37,393 bases of DNA, taken from NCBI RefSeq assembly GCF_900091955.1, contig NZ_FMDF01000056.1, forward strand, positions 1-37,393. Reading direction: 5' to 3'. Origin of the DNA: Streptomyces sp. Ncost-T10-10d (GTDB lineage: Bacteria > Actinomycetota > Actinomycetes > Streptomycetales > Streptomycetaceae). The notes under the pieces are model-generated. The model was not told where the DNA came from. It made no database searches and saw only the letters and a program-made list of their open reading frames with translations. The position numbers were made by a program, and so were the translations under genes. Position 1 is the stretch's first letter; each line of letters begins with the position of its first letter. Of this stretch, positions 24,530 through 32,353 are shown piece by piece.

Positions 24530-25357
24530 ATGTTCACCATCGGAGACTTCGCCCGGTACGGACGGGTGTCGGCCCGGATGCTGCGCCACTACGACGCCAT
24601 CGGGCTCCTGCACCCCGACCGCACCGACCCCGCCACCGGTTACCGCTTCTACGGGGCCGCCCAGCTCGCACGCCTCAACCGCATCATCGCGCTCAAGGAT
24701 CTCGGCTTCACGCTCCAGCAGGTGCAGGTCATCCTCGACGAGCAGGTGGGGTCAAAGGAGCTGCGCGGGATGCTGCGGCTGCGGCGGGCGGAGCTGGAGG
24801 AGGCCATGGCGGCTGCGGCCGCACGGCTGGCGCAGGTCGAGGCGAGGCTCCGGTCGATCGAGAGCGAGGGACGCATGTCTGTGGACGATGTCATGGTCAA
24901 GAGTGTTGCCGCGGTACGGGTGGCCGAGCTGACCGGCACCGCGGCGGGCTACGAACCGGAGGACATCACTCCGGTGATCGGCCCGCTGTACGACCGGCTC
25001 TTCCCGCTGCTGGGCACGGTGGGCGTCAGCCCGAGCGGCCCCGGGATCGCACACTACGAAGATGCTCCGGAGGGGGGCGGCGCGGTCGTCGTCCACGCCG
25101 GGGTGACGGTCTCCGCCCCGGTGGGCCCGCTCGGCGACACCGGGATCAAGGTGGTCGAGCTGCCCCCGTTCGAGGCGGCGACCATTGTCCACCGGGGCTC
25201 GATGGACGGCGTCCTGCCGACGGCCCAGACCCTGGCCCGCTGGATCGACGCCAACGGCTACCGGTCCGCGGGATACGCCCGTGAGATCAGCCTGGAGTGC
25301 CCCGAGGACCGGGACAAGTGGGTGACGGAACTCCAGGAGCCGGTCACCAGGGCCTGA
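24530..25357 (+). CDS. MerR-family regulator with GyrI-like effector domain
   Basis: Transcription activator of the BmrR/multidrug-sensing type, 275 residues. The N-terminal winged helix starts MFTIGDFARYGRVSARMLRH with YDAIGLLHP; a dimerisation helix runs to about residue 110 (LRRAELEEAMAAAAARLAQVEARL); the C-terminal domain (about 125-275) is GyrI/BmrR-like (IKVVELPPFEAATIVHRGSM, WIDANGYRSAGYAREISLE) and would bind a hydrophobic or cationic small molecule. ATG 24530 has GGAG 5 nt upstream; a GTG at 24518 is the alternative. No efflux gene is adjacent, so its main target apart from itself is unclear. Confidence 0.92.
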   Translation: MFTIGDFARYGRVSARMLRHYDAIGLLHPDRTDPATGYRFYGAAQLARLNRIIALKDLGFTLQQVQVILDEQVGSKELRGMLRLRRAELEEAMAAAAARLAQVEARLRSIESEGRMSVDDVMVKSVAAVRVAELTGTAAGYEPEDITPVIGPLYDRLFPLLGTVGVSPSGPGIAHYEDAPEGGGAVVVHAGVTVSAPVGPLGDTGIKVVELPPFEAATIVHRGSMDGVLPTAQTLARWIDANGYRSAGYAREISLECPEDRDKWVTELQEPVTRA

Positions 25358-25381
25358 TCCCCCTCGGACGCCCATGGGCCG

Positions 25382-25421
25382 GAGGAACGTGACACCCCAC
25401 ACCCCGGGTGTCACGTTCCTC
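25382..25421. terminator. Bidirectional terminator between convergent genes
   Basis: A perfect 16-bp stem, GAGGAACGTGACACCC and its complement, with an 8-nt loop, sitting in the 71-nt gap between the converging MerR and amidohydrolase genes. Confidence 0.85.
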
Positions 25422-25428
25422 TGCACCC

Positions 25429-26658
25429 CTACCGTCCTCCGGGCCCCGCCCACAGCCCGTCGTCCGTCAGTCCCAGCAGGTCGATCGCGTTGCGGCGCAC
25501 GATCCGGTCCACGACGTCGGCGTCCAGATGCCCCATCTGCGCCTCGCCGACCTCGCGCGACTTGGGCCAGGTGGAGTCGGAGTGCGGGTAGTCCGTCTCG
25601 TACAGAACGTTCCCGACGCCGATCGAGTCGAGGTTCTTCAGCCCGAAGGCATCGTCGAAGAAGCAGCCGTAGACGTGCTCGGCGAACAGCTCCGACGGCG
25701 GACGGTGGACCTTGTCGGCAACACCGCCCCAGGCCCGGTTCTCCTCCCAGACCACGTCCGCGCGTTCCAGGATGTACGGGATCCAGCCGATCTGCCCCTC
25801 CGCGTACATGATCCGCAGGTTCGGGAACCGTTCGAACTTGCCGCTCATCAGCCAGTCGACCATCGAGAAGCAGCAGTTGGCGAAGGTGATGGTGGAACCG
25901 ACGGCGGGCGGGGCGTCGGCCGAGGTGGACGGCATCTTCGACGACGAGCCGATGTGCATCGCGATCACCGTCCCCGTCTCGTCACAGGCCCGCAGGAACG
26001 GATCCCACTCGTCCGTATGAATGGACGGCAGCCCGAGATGCGGAGGTATCTCGGAGAACGCCACCGCGCGCACACCGCGCGCCGCGTTCCGCCGGACCTC
26101 GTCCGCGGCCAGCTGCGCGTCCCAGAGCGGGATCAGGGTGAGCGGGATGAGCCGGCCCCGCGCCTCGGGGCCGCACCACTCCTCCACCATCCAGTCGTTG
26201 TACGCCCGTACCCCGAGCAGCCCCAGCTCGCGGTCCTTCGCTTCGGTGAAGGTCTGGCCGCAGAAGCGGGGGAAGGTGGGGAAGCAGAGGGCGGACTGGA
26301 CGTGGTTGACGTCCATGTCGGCAAGCCGGTCGGGGACCGAGAACGAACCCGGGCGCATCTGCTCGTACGTGATGACCTCAAGCCTGATCTCGTCCCGGTC
26401 GTAGCCTACCGCGGTGTCGAGCCGGGTGAGCGGGCGGTGCAGATCCTCGTACACCCACCAGTCGCCGATCGGCCCGTCGTCGCCCTTCGCACCCATCACA
26501 GGCGCGAACTTGCCGCCCATGAAGGTCATTTCCTTGAGCGGTGCGCGAACGATCCGCGGGCCGCGGTCGAGGTACTTGGACGGGAGCCGGTCCCGCCAGA
26601 CATGAGCGGGCTCCACCGTGTGGTCGTCCACCGAGATGATCTTCGGGAAGGTCTCCAT
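25429..26658 (-). CDS. Amidohydrolase-2 family metal-dependent hydrolase/decarboxylase
   Basis: TIM-barrel protein of the amidohydrolase-2 family (relatives of ACMSD and gamma-resorcylate decarboxylase). 409 residues from ATG 26658; an upstream GTG at 26667 is possible, and neither start has a normally spaced ribosome site. Likely metal ligands are in ISVDDHTVEP (D-x-H type), VIAMHIGSSS and LYETDYPHSDSTWP. It resembles long-chain proteins found beside acyl-CoA ligase and thiolase genes in actinomycete catabolic clusters. Its promoter carries a 15-bp palindrome nearly identical to the one in front of the CoA ligase 5.7 kb to the right, so it probably belongs to that pathway although afsR and afsS lie between. 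Reaction not determined. Confidence 0.85.
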   Translation of the reverse strand: METFPKIISVDDHTVEPAHVWRDRLPSKYLDRGPRIVRAPLKEMTFMGGKFAPVMGAKGDDGPIGDWWVYEDLHRPLTRLDTAVGYDRDEIRLEVITYEQMRPGSFSVPDRLADMDVNHVQSALCFPTFPRFCGQTFTEAKDRELGLLGVRAYNDWMVEEWCGPEARGRLIPLTLIPLWDAQLAADEVRRNAARGVRAVAFSEIPPHLGLPSIHTDEWDPFLRACDETGTVIAMHIGSSSKMPSTSADAPPAVGSTITFANCCFSMVDWLMSGKFERFPNLRIMYAEGQIGWIPYILERADVVWEENRAWGGVADKVHRPPSELFAEHVYGCFFDDAFGLKNLDSIGVGNVLYETDYPHSDSTWPKSREVGEAQMGHLDADVVDRIVRRNAIDLLGLTDDGLWAGPGGR

Positions 26659-26679
26659 GCCTCCCACGGTAGCGTTGAT

Positions 26680-26694
26680 CTGACGAACCGTCAG
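26680..26694. promoter_or_regulatory. Palindromic operator, copy 1 (amidohydrolase promoter)
   Basis: On the minus strand it reads CTGACGGTTCGTCAG, with arms CTGAC and GTCAG. It lies 21 nt before the amidohydrolase ATG. Copy 2 at 32354-32368 reads CTGACGGATAGTCAG in the same orientation, 13 of 15 identical and 24 nt before its gene. A TetR-type repressor site is the likeliest reading. Confidence 0.65.
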
Positions 26695-26920
26695 CTATCT
26701 GTACCGGCCCCCGTTCCGCAATCGTTGTCGAGGGCTTGTGCAGAGAGTCACCCAGTGCTGACGTGTCCGCCCAGAACAAGGCAGACTGTTGAGCGCGATA
26801 CCAGCGGTACCGAGCAATCCGGATCCACCCGTGCCGGACCGGCACAAGGCGGGCGATCCGAAACAGACAGCACCAGCACGATCGGCAGGACCGGCGGGGC
26901 GAGCAGGACAGGGGGCATCA

Positions 26921-28879
26921 ATGGACCGTGACGACCACGGGCCACGCGTGCGTGTTCCGGGGCAACGGGCTCCGCAGCAGCAGTCGGCCGACGGCACCTA
27001 TCTGCGCTTTTCCGTACTCGGCCCGGTACGGGCCTGGCGGGACGGAGAAGCGCTGCCGTCCGGTTCACCTCAGCAGCGCGCTCTGTTGACCGCACTGCTC
27101 CTGCGCGACGGCCGCACGGCCACGGCCTCCGAACTCATCGACGCCATCTGGGGTGAGGAACCGCCCTCGCAGGCGCTCGCCGCCGTACGCACCTACGCCT
27201 CCCGGCTCCGTAAGGTCCTCGACCCGCAGACGCTGGTCAGCGACGCCGGCGGTTACGCGATCCGGACCAGGAACGACGCCTTCGACCTGACCATGGCCCA
27301 GGAGTTGGTGGCCGAGGCGGAGAAGGCCCGCGCGGGCGGCGACCGTGCCCAGGCCCGCAGTCTCTTCAGCAAGGCGCTCGGTCTGTGGGACGGCGAGACC
27401 CTGGCCTCCGTGCCCGGCCCGTACGCCGAGAACCAGCGCACCCGGCTGGAGGAGTGGCGGCTCCAGCTCACCGAGACCCGGCTCGACCTGGATCTGGAGG
27501 TCGGCTGCCACGCGGAGGCGGTCTCCGAGCTGACCGCGCTCACCGCCGCGCACCCGCTGCGTGAACGGCTGCGCGAACTCCTCATGATCGCCCTGTATCG
27601 CAGCGGCCGGCAGGCCGAGGCCCTCGCGGTGTACGCCGACACCCGTCGGCTGCTCGCCGACGAACTGGGCGTCGACCCGCGCCCCGAGCTCTCCCAGCTC
27701 CAGCAGCGCATCCTGCAGGCCGACGAGGAACTGGCCCGCCCGGCCGACGAACCGGCCCCGGCCGCCGCACCGCTGCGTCCCGCCCAGCTCCCGGCCACCG
27801 TCCCGGACTTCACGGGCCGCGCCTCCTTCGTCCGCGAACTGGGCGACCGGCTGGCGACCGCCGAGGGTTCGGTCATGGCCGTCTCGGCACTGGCCGGCAT
27901 CGGCGGCGTCGGCAAGACGACCCTCGCCGTGCACGTCGCCCATCAAGCGCGCCAGCACTTCCCGGACGGTCAGCTGTACGTGGACCTCCAGGGCGCCGGC
28001 GCACGCACCGCCGAACCGGAGACGGTCCTCGGCGCGTTCCTGCGCGCGCTGGGCACGGCGGACTCGGCGATCCCCGACTCCCTGGACGAACGCGCCGCGC
28101 TCTACCGCTCCACGCTCGACGGCCGCCGCATCCTGGTCCTCCTCGACAACGCCCATGACGCGGCCCAGATCCGCCCCCTCCTCCCCGGCACCGCGGGCTG
28201 CGCGGCCCTGGTCACCAGCCGCGTCCGCATGGTCGACCTGGCCGGCGCGCACCTGGTCGACCTGGACGTGATGTCCCCGGAGGAGGCGCTCCAGCTCTTC
28301 ACCCGCATCGTGGGCGAGGAGCGCGTCAACTCCGAGCGCGAGGCCGCCCTCGACGTGGTCGCCGCCTGCGGCTTCCTCCCCCTGGCCATCCGCATCGCCG
28401 CCTCCCGCCTGGCGGCCCGCCGCACCTGGACCGTCTCCGTCCTGGCCGCCAAACTCGCCGACGAACGCCGCCGCCTGGACGAACTCCAGGCCGGCGACCT
28501 CGCGGTGAAGGCCACCTTCGAACTCGGCTACGGCCAGCTGGAGCCCGCCCAGGCCCGCGCCTTCCGCCTCCTGGGCCTGGCGGACGGCCCGGACATCTCC
28601 CTGGCCGCGGCGGCGGCCCTGCTCAACCTCGAAGCCCACGTGGCGGAAGACCTGCTGGAGGCCCTGGTCGACACGTCGCTGCTGGAGTCGGCGGCGCCGG
28701 GGCGGTACCGGTACCACGACCTGGTGCGCCTCTACGCGCGGTTCCTGTGCGGAGCGGGGCGAAGAGCCCCTGGAAGAACGGGAGTCGGCGTTGTCGCGGC
28801 TGCTGGACTTCTACCTGGCGACGGCGGCGGGGGTGTACGCGCTGGAGCGGCCGGGGGACCGGCTGGTGGACCACCTTGA
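26921..28879 (+). CDS. afsR: AfsR, N-terminal part (SARP + NB-ARC) ending at a frameshift
   Basis: Global activator of secondary metabolism, known to be phosphorylated by AfsK and to switch on afsS. ATG 26921 has GGACAGGGGG upstream; the open frame reaches back to TTG 26789 without coding character. Residues about 25-110 are the SARP winged helix (VRAWRDGEALPSGSPQQRALL), 115-275 the BTAD, and about 315-560 the NB-ARC ATPase with Walker A GIGGVGKTT near 326 and Walker B RILVLLDNAHD near 403. The normal frame ends at Arg607 (RLYAR). An extra T at 28742 or 28743 shifts it, adding 45 unrelated residues before a stop, total 652. Restoring the frame gives 993 residues, the length I recall for S. 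coelicolor AfsR. As written, it is a natural TPR-less AfsR or contains a sequencing error. Confidence 0.93.
   Translation: MDRDDHGPRVRVPGQRAPQQQSADGTYLRFSVLGPVRAWRDGEALPSGSPQQRALLTALLLRDGRTATASELIDAIWGEEPPSQALAAVRTYASRLRKVLDPQTLVSDAGGYAIRTRNDAFDLTMAQELVAEAEKARAGGDRAQARSLFSKALGLWDGETLASVPGPYAENQRTRLEEWRLQLTETRLDLDLEVGCHAEAVSELTALTAAHPLRERLRELLMIALYRSGRQAEALAVYADTRRLLADELGVDPRPELSQLQQRILQADEELARPADEPAPAAAPLRPAQLPATVPDFTGRASFVRELGDRLATAEGSVMAVSALAGIGGVGKTTLAVHVAHQARQHFPDGQLYVDLQGAGARTAEPETVLGAFLRALGTADSAIPDSLDERAALYRSTLDGRRILVLLDNAHDAAQIRPLLPGTAGCAALVTSRVRMVDLAGAHLVDLDVMSPEEALQLFTRIVGEERVNSEREAALDVVAACGFLPLAIRIAASRLAARRTWTVSVLAAKLADERRRLDELQAGDLAVKATFELGYGQLEPAQARAFRLLGLADGPDISLAAAAALLNLEAHVAEDLLEALVDTSLLESAAPGRYRYHDLVRLYARFLCGAGRRAPGRTGVGVVAAAGLLPGDGGGGVRAGAAGGPAGGPP
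28742..28743 (+). other. Single-base frameshift (extra T) in afsR
   Basis: The sequence GCGCGGTTCCTGTGCGGAG reads A-R-F-L-C-G in frame. Dropping one T gives A-R-S-C-A-E-R-G-E-E-P-L-E-E-R-E-S-A-L-S-R-L-L-D-F, the conserved AfsR linker between the winged-helix segment and the TPR repeats. It is not in a long homopolymer. Confidence 0.9.
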
Positions 28880-29903
28880 GCCGACGAGGCACGCGGGGCT
28901 GTCCTTCACCGACCGGCACGCCGCTCGCGACTGGCTCTACGCGGAGGCCAGTCCGCTGCTCTCATGCGTACGCCAGTCGTCCGTCCCGCAGACCCCGCAG
29001 ACCCTGGCGCGCGGAGTCGATCTGCTCTGGTCGGCACTCGACCTCGGCGAGTCCGGAGCGAACTCGAAGCAGTACGAGACGACCGCGTTCGCGGTCCTGG
29101 AAGCCGCCCGTGCGGCCCAGGACCGACGCACGGAAGTCCGGGCCCTGATGACGCTGGCCGATGTGCACCACACATCAGGGCGCTTCGATCAGGCCGAGCA
29201 CGAGGCGGAGATGGTCATGCGGCTCGTCGAAGCGAAGTGCGACCCCCTGCCCGGCTGCTGGGCTCCGAACGCCCTTGGAATCATGGCGCTTTACCAGAAT
29301 CGCCACGATGACGGCGAGAAGTACCTCACGCTGGCCATCGACCGCTTCCGCGAGATAGGGGACCGTCCGGGTGAGGCGAGCGCGCTGTGCAATCTGTCGC
29401 GCATCCACCTCGCCACGGGTCGCACCGGCAGCGCGGTCTCGCTGGCTCAGCAGGGCATAGACATCTACGACAGCATGGGGCACGCCCTCCGGAGCGCGAA
29501 CGGGCGCTATGCGCTGGGCATGGCTCTCACCCAGAGCGGCCATTTCGCCACCGCAACGGAATGCCTGCTGGAGGCGCTGGACATCTTCCAGGACAGCCGC
29601 CAGCGCCTCTGGGAGGGCATGACGCTCTTCCGCCTCTCCGAGGTCGATCTCGCATCCGGATGTTCGGCGGATGCGGCTACCAAGGCCGAGCAGGCCCTGA
29701 CCTCGCTCCGTGGCATCGGAGGCGAGTGGCGGCGGGGCAATGTGCTCGCTGTGCTCGGCCGCGCCCTGAGCGACATCGGCCAATTCGGCCGAGCACAGGC
29801 GTGCTGGCGTGAAGCACTGGCCATCCACGAGCTGCTGGGCTCGCACGAAGCCGCCGAGGTGCGCGCCCTGCTTGCGTCCGCAGCGCCGGCAGCACCCGAG
29901 TAA
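28791..29903 (+). CDS. afsR: AfsR, C-terminal TPR part after the frameshift
   Basis: 370 residues from TTG 28791 (MSRLLDFYLATAAGVYALERP); the true join to the N-terminal part is at 28743. It holds the tetratricopeptide repeats of AfsR, for example VRALMTLADVHHTSGRFDQAEHEAE, NALGIMALYQNRHDDGEKYL, CNLSRIHLATGRTGSAVSLA and LAVLGRALSDIGQFGRAQACWREAL, the protein-protein interaction and signal-input region. A GGGAG six nt before TTG 28791 could allow independent translation, overlapping the N-terminal frame by 89 nt. All residues past the shift remain well conserved and free of stops, arguing that the break is recent or artefactual. Confidence 0.88.
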   Translation: MSRLLDFYLATAAGVYALERPGDRLVDHLEPTRHAGLSFTDRHAARDWLYAEASPLLSCVRQSSVPQTPQTLARGVDLLWSALDLGESGANSKQYETTAFAVLEAARAAQDRRTEVRALMTLADVHHTSGRFDQAEHEAEMVMRLVEAKCDPLPGCWAPNALGIMALYQNRHDDGEKYLTLAIDRFREIGDRPGEASALCNLSRIHLATGRTGSAVSLAQQGIDIYDSMGHALRSANGRYALGMALTQSGHFATATECLLEALDIFQDSRQRLWEGMTLFRLSEVDLASGCSADAATKAEQALTSLRGIGGEWRRGNVLAVLGRALSDIGQFGRAQACWREALAIHELLGSHEAAEVRALLASAAPAAPE

Positions 29904-29919
29904 CCCTCGCCCGAGGAGC

Positions 29920-29941
29920 GTTCATCGTTCGTTTATCACGG
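29920..29941 (+). promoter_or_regulatory. AfsR/PHO-type 11-nt direct repeat in the afsS promoter
   Basis: GTTCATCGTTC is followed at exactly 11 nt by GTTTATCACGG. Direct repeats of GTTCAyC with an 11-nt period are the binding sites shared by AfsR and PhoP in Streptomyces, and AfsR is known to activate afsS. A possible -10, CATTCT (29947-29952), lies about the 8 to 9 nt from the second repeat typical for SARP activators. The site is 17 nt after the afsR stop. Confidence 0.72.
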
Positions 29942-29960
29942 CCAGGCATTCTCATGAATG

Positions 29961-29993
29961 TCAATCCGCCGCGTCGGGGGGCAAGCGGATTGA
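29961..29993 (+). promoter_or_regulatory. First hairpin in the afsR-afsS intergenic leader
   Basis: 9-bp perfect stem TCAATCCGC / GCGGATTGA with a 15-nt G-rich loop, immediately downstream of the predicted afsS promoter. It is followed by GACAAAG, not a T run. It could stabilise the mRNA or be part of a control structure. Confidence 0.45.
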
Positions 29994-30028
29994 GACAAAG
30001 GCCGTAGCACTAGTCTGAGCGGCCCTGA

Positions 30029-30072
30029 GATGCCCGCCCGGCAGTCCACGGGGGAACAGCCGGGCGGGCATC
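30029..30072 (+). promoter_or_regulatory. Strong hairpin 40 nt before the afsS start
   Basis: 14-bp perfect GC stem GATGCCCGCCCGGC / GCCGGGCGGGCATC with a 16-nt loop, and no T run. It lies between the predicted promoter and the afsS ribosome site, so any afsS transcript from the AfsR-controlled promoter must pass it; premature termination or mRNA protection are both possible. Confidence 0.6.
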
Positions 30073-30112
30073 GCCGACCGATCACATGAGACGCCAAGGG
30101 AAGCAGACGAAC

Positions 30113-30301
30113 ATGGCTGACGCGAAGAAGGACCCGGAGATCAAGCCCCAAGACATGCACGCCACCGGCGGAGATGCAGGGCAGATCACGACCAAGGACA
30201 TGCACGCCACCGGTGGAACCGTGAAGCCGCTGGACATGCACGCAACGGGCGGCGTCGCCACAACCGACGACATGCACGCCACTGCGGAGCCGAAGGACTG
30301 A
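30113..30301 (+). CDS. afsS: AfsS, small sigma-like activator of antibiotic production
   Basis: 62-residue acidic protein; AfsS of S. coelicolor is 63 residues by memory and sits in the same place directly after afsR. It acts as a multicopy stimulator of secondary metabolism by an unknown mechanism. The sequence is almost wholly four repeats of about 13 residues: KPQDMHATGG, TTKDMHATGG, KPLDMHATGG and TTDDMHATAE. ATG 30113 follows CCAAGGGAAG; an in-frame ATG at 30086 is an alternative but overlaps the leader. No signal peptide, membrane segment or Cys. Regulation by AfsR is expected from the upstream direct repeat. Confidence 0.9.
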   Translation: MADAKKDPEIKPQDMHATGGDAGQITTKDMHATGGTVKPLDMHATGGVATTDDMHATAEPKD

Positions 30302-30378
30302 CGACTTTTCTCGACGGGGTACGGGGGAACGGCCGCGGCGGCGCGGAGGGGGAGCCGTCGCGGCCGTCGTACGTCTGC

Positions 30379-30606
30379 GTGCGTGCAGTCAGCGCAATCG
30401 CGCCAACGTTCGACCGCTTCCCGCCAGAGGGGTACCGGTATCGCCCGAAGAAGACGCTCATCGCCGCCGCGTTCACCGTTGCCCTCGGCCTCGGCGCGGC
30501 CACCCCGGCCCTGGCCGACAGCCACATGACCGGCGACACCCCGGTCACCACTCAGGACACTCACGCCACCGTGGTGACCCCGCAGGACGAGAACCACGCC
30601 GGCTGA
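30379..30606 (+). CDS. Putative secreted AfsS-repeat peptide
   Basis: 75 codons from GTG 30379. The region RPKKTLIAAAFTVALGLGAATPALA is a good Sec signal (basic end, 17-residue hydrophobic core, ALA cleavage site). The predicted mature peptide has 29 residues, beginning DSHMTGDTPVTTQDTHATVV and ending with TPQDENHAG, and repeats the AfsS unit (TTQDTHAT, TPQDENHA, and a weaker DSHMTGD). It lies 78 nt after afsS in the same direction and shares a terminator with it. The start is uncertain: GTG 30379 has no ribosome site and gives a long n-region, while an AGAGGGG at 30425-30431 precedes TAT at 30439, where a start codon would be expected. It could be a duplicated afsS that gained a signal, or a decayed gene with a lost start. 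I know of no name for it. Confidence 0.6.
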   Translation: MRAVSAIAPTFDRFPPEGYRYRPKKTLIAAAFTVALGLGAATPALADSHMTGDTPVTTQDTHATVVTPQDENHAG

Positions 30607-30621
30607 GCCGCACCCGCGTGT

Positions 30622-30657
30622 GAAGAAGGGCCCGAGCCACCAGTCGGGCCCTTCTTC
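30622..30657. terminator. Terminator after the afsS region
   Basis: 14-bp perfect stem GAAGAAGGGCCCGA / TCGGGCCCTTCTTC with an 8-nt loop. The left arm's GAAGAA and right arm's TTCTTC give U-rich tails in both directions, suiting the convergent CoA-ligase gene as well. Confidence 0.8.
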
Positions 30658-30772
30658 GCGTCGTCCAGCACGGCCCCCGCCGCATGCGCCACGAAGGCCC
30701 GCCCACTGCACGGGCAGTGCTCGCGAGGTTTTCGCCCTCGCCGAGCCCGGCCGTCGCCCCGAGTCATTCCCA

Positions 30773-32329
30773 CTACACCCGCCCCCGCAGCTCCCCCTTC
30801 ACCACCTTGCCGCTCGCATTGCGCGGCAGCTCGGTCACGAACTCCACCGCCCTGGGGACCTTGTAGTTCGCCATCTCGCGCCTCGACCAGGCGATCAGGT
30901 CCTCGGCCGTCACCGTCGCGCCCGGTCTGCGGACCGCGTACGCCTTGCCCACCTCGCCCAACCGGGGGTCCGGGACGCCGATCACCGCCACGTCGGCCAC
31001 GTCCGGGTGCAGGCCGAGGAGCTGTTCGATCTCGGCTGGGTACGCGTTGAAGCCGCCGACAATGAACATGTCCTTGATCCGGTCGGTGATCCGGAGGTTG
31101 CCGTCCTCGTCGAGGACGCCCACGTCGCCCGTGCGGAGCCAGCCGTCCACGGTGATCGTGGCGGCCGTGGTCTCCGGGTCCTCGAAGTAGCCCTGCATCA
31201 CGTTGAACCCGCGGACCAGGACCTCGCCGGGCGTGCCGGGGGTGGCCAGGACGCGGATCTCCGTGTCGTCGATCGCCCGGCCCGACGTCGAGGCGATCGT
31301 CTCCAGCGGGTCGCCGCGGCGGCACATGGTGACGATGCCGCTCGCCTCGGAGAGACCGTACGCGGTGAGGACCGTCGCTATGCCGAGCTCCGTGCGCAGG
31401 CGTTCCACCAGTTGCAGGGGGACCACCGCCGCGCCCGTCACCACCAGGCGGAGGGCGGAGAGGTCGTGGGCGCGCCGGGCCGGGTGGTCCAGGAGGGATT
31501 GGTGGAGGGTGGGCGGGCCCGGCAGGACCGAGATGCGTTCGGCGGCGATGTTGGCCAGGGCGGTGTCCACGTTGAACACCGGTTGCGGAACCATCGTCGC
31601 GCCCCGCATCAGGCACGCGATGATGCCCGCCTTGTAGCCGAAGGTGTGGAAGAAGGGGTTCACGATCAGATAGCGGTCGCCCTCGCGCAGATCCGCCAGC
31701 TCGCTCCAGATCGCATAGCAGCGCAGGGTCTGGGCGTGGGTGATGACGGCGCCCTTGGGCCGGCCCGTGGTGCCCGAGGTGTAGATGATGTCGGAGGGGG
31801 CCGAGGGGGCGATTGCGTCGGCGCGGGAACGTACCGCCGCCCCGGACACCCCCTCCCCCGCCGCAAGGAAGTCCTTCCAGGTGACGTAGTCGTCGGGGGC
31901 GCTGTCCGCCAGTACCACCACCCGTTCCAGGTACGGGAGTCGCACGTCGGCCCGGCGCAGGGACGCCACGTACGACGTACCGAGGAAGGTGCCGGTGACG
32001 AAGAGCAGTTTTGCCCGGCTGCGTTCCAGGATGTACGCCGCCTCGGTGCCCTTGAAGCGGGTGTTGAGGGGGACCAGGACCGCCCCCGCCGTGACCGCGC
32101 CGAGCGCGGAGACGATCCAGTCCAGGGTGTTCGGGGCCCAGATCGCGACCCGGTCCCCCGGTTCGACGCCCGAGGCCATGCAGGAGGCGGCGGCCCGTTC
32201 GACGCGGTCGCCGAGTTCGGCGTACGAGATCCGGGTCCGGCCCTCGACGACCGCCTCCCGGTCCCCGTACCGCCGCGCCGCCGCCCGTATCAGCTTCGGG
32301 ATGCTGCCCCATTCCTCGTCGCCGCGCAT
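30773..32329 (-). CDS. Acyl-CoA synthetase (ANL-superfamily AMP-dependent ligase)
   Basis: Activates a carboxylic acid to its CoA thioester via an acyl-adenylate. 518 residues from ATG 32329 (GGGAGGG ribosome site). ATP-binding loop YTSGTTGRPKG at 183-193, YGLSEASG near 325, the hinge region GWLRTGDVGVLDEDGNLRIT with DRIKDMFIVGG, and the catalytic Lys508 in NASGKVVKGELR are intact. It resembles medium/long-chain and FadD3-type ligases of actinobacterial ring or side-chain catabolism. It diverges from the thiolase-OB-fold-hydratase operon across a promoter carrying operator copy 2, so it is expected to feed the same pathway. Substrate not determined. Confidence 0.9.
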   Translation of the reverse strand: MRGDEEWGSIPKLIRAAARRYGDREAVVEGRTRISYAELGDRVERAAASCMASGVEPGDRVAIWAPNTLDWIVSALGAVTAGAVLVPLNTRFKGTEAAYILERSRAKLLFVTGTFLGTSYVASLRRADVRLPYLERVVVLADSAPDDYVTWKDFLAAGEGVSGAAVRSRADAIAPSAPSDIIYTSGTTGRPKGAVITHAQTLRCYAIWSELADLREGDRYLIVNPFFHTFGYKAGIIACLMRGATMVPQPVFNVDTALANIAAERISVLPGPPTLHQSLLDHPARRAHDLSALRLVVTGAAVVPLQLVERLRTELGIATVLTAYGLSEASGIVTMCRRGDPLETIASTSGRAIDDTEIRVLATPGTPGEVLVRGFNVMQGYFEDPETTAATITVDGWLRTGDVGVLDEDGNLRITDRIKDMFIVGGFNAYPAEIEQLLGLHPDVADVAVIGVPDPRLGEVGKAYAVRRPGATVTAEDLIAWSRREMANYKVPRAVEFVTELPRNASGKVVKGELRGRV

Positions 32330-32353
32330 CGCTCACCCTCCCTGACACAGTAG

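Noticed and set aside
26789..26920. Upstream extension of afsR from TTG 26789
   Set aside because: No ribosome site and no AfsR-like sequence; ATG 26921 has a good ribosome site and gives the 993-residue reconstructed length.
30150..30290. Four roughly regular DNA repeats (GACATGCACGCCAC) resembling a short CRISPR or minisatellite
   Set aside because: The repeats are in frame and encode the DMHATGG units of AfsS; spacer lengths and codon choice follow the protein.
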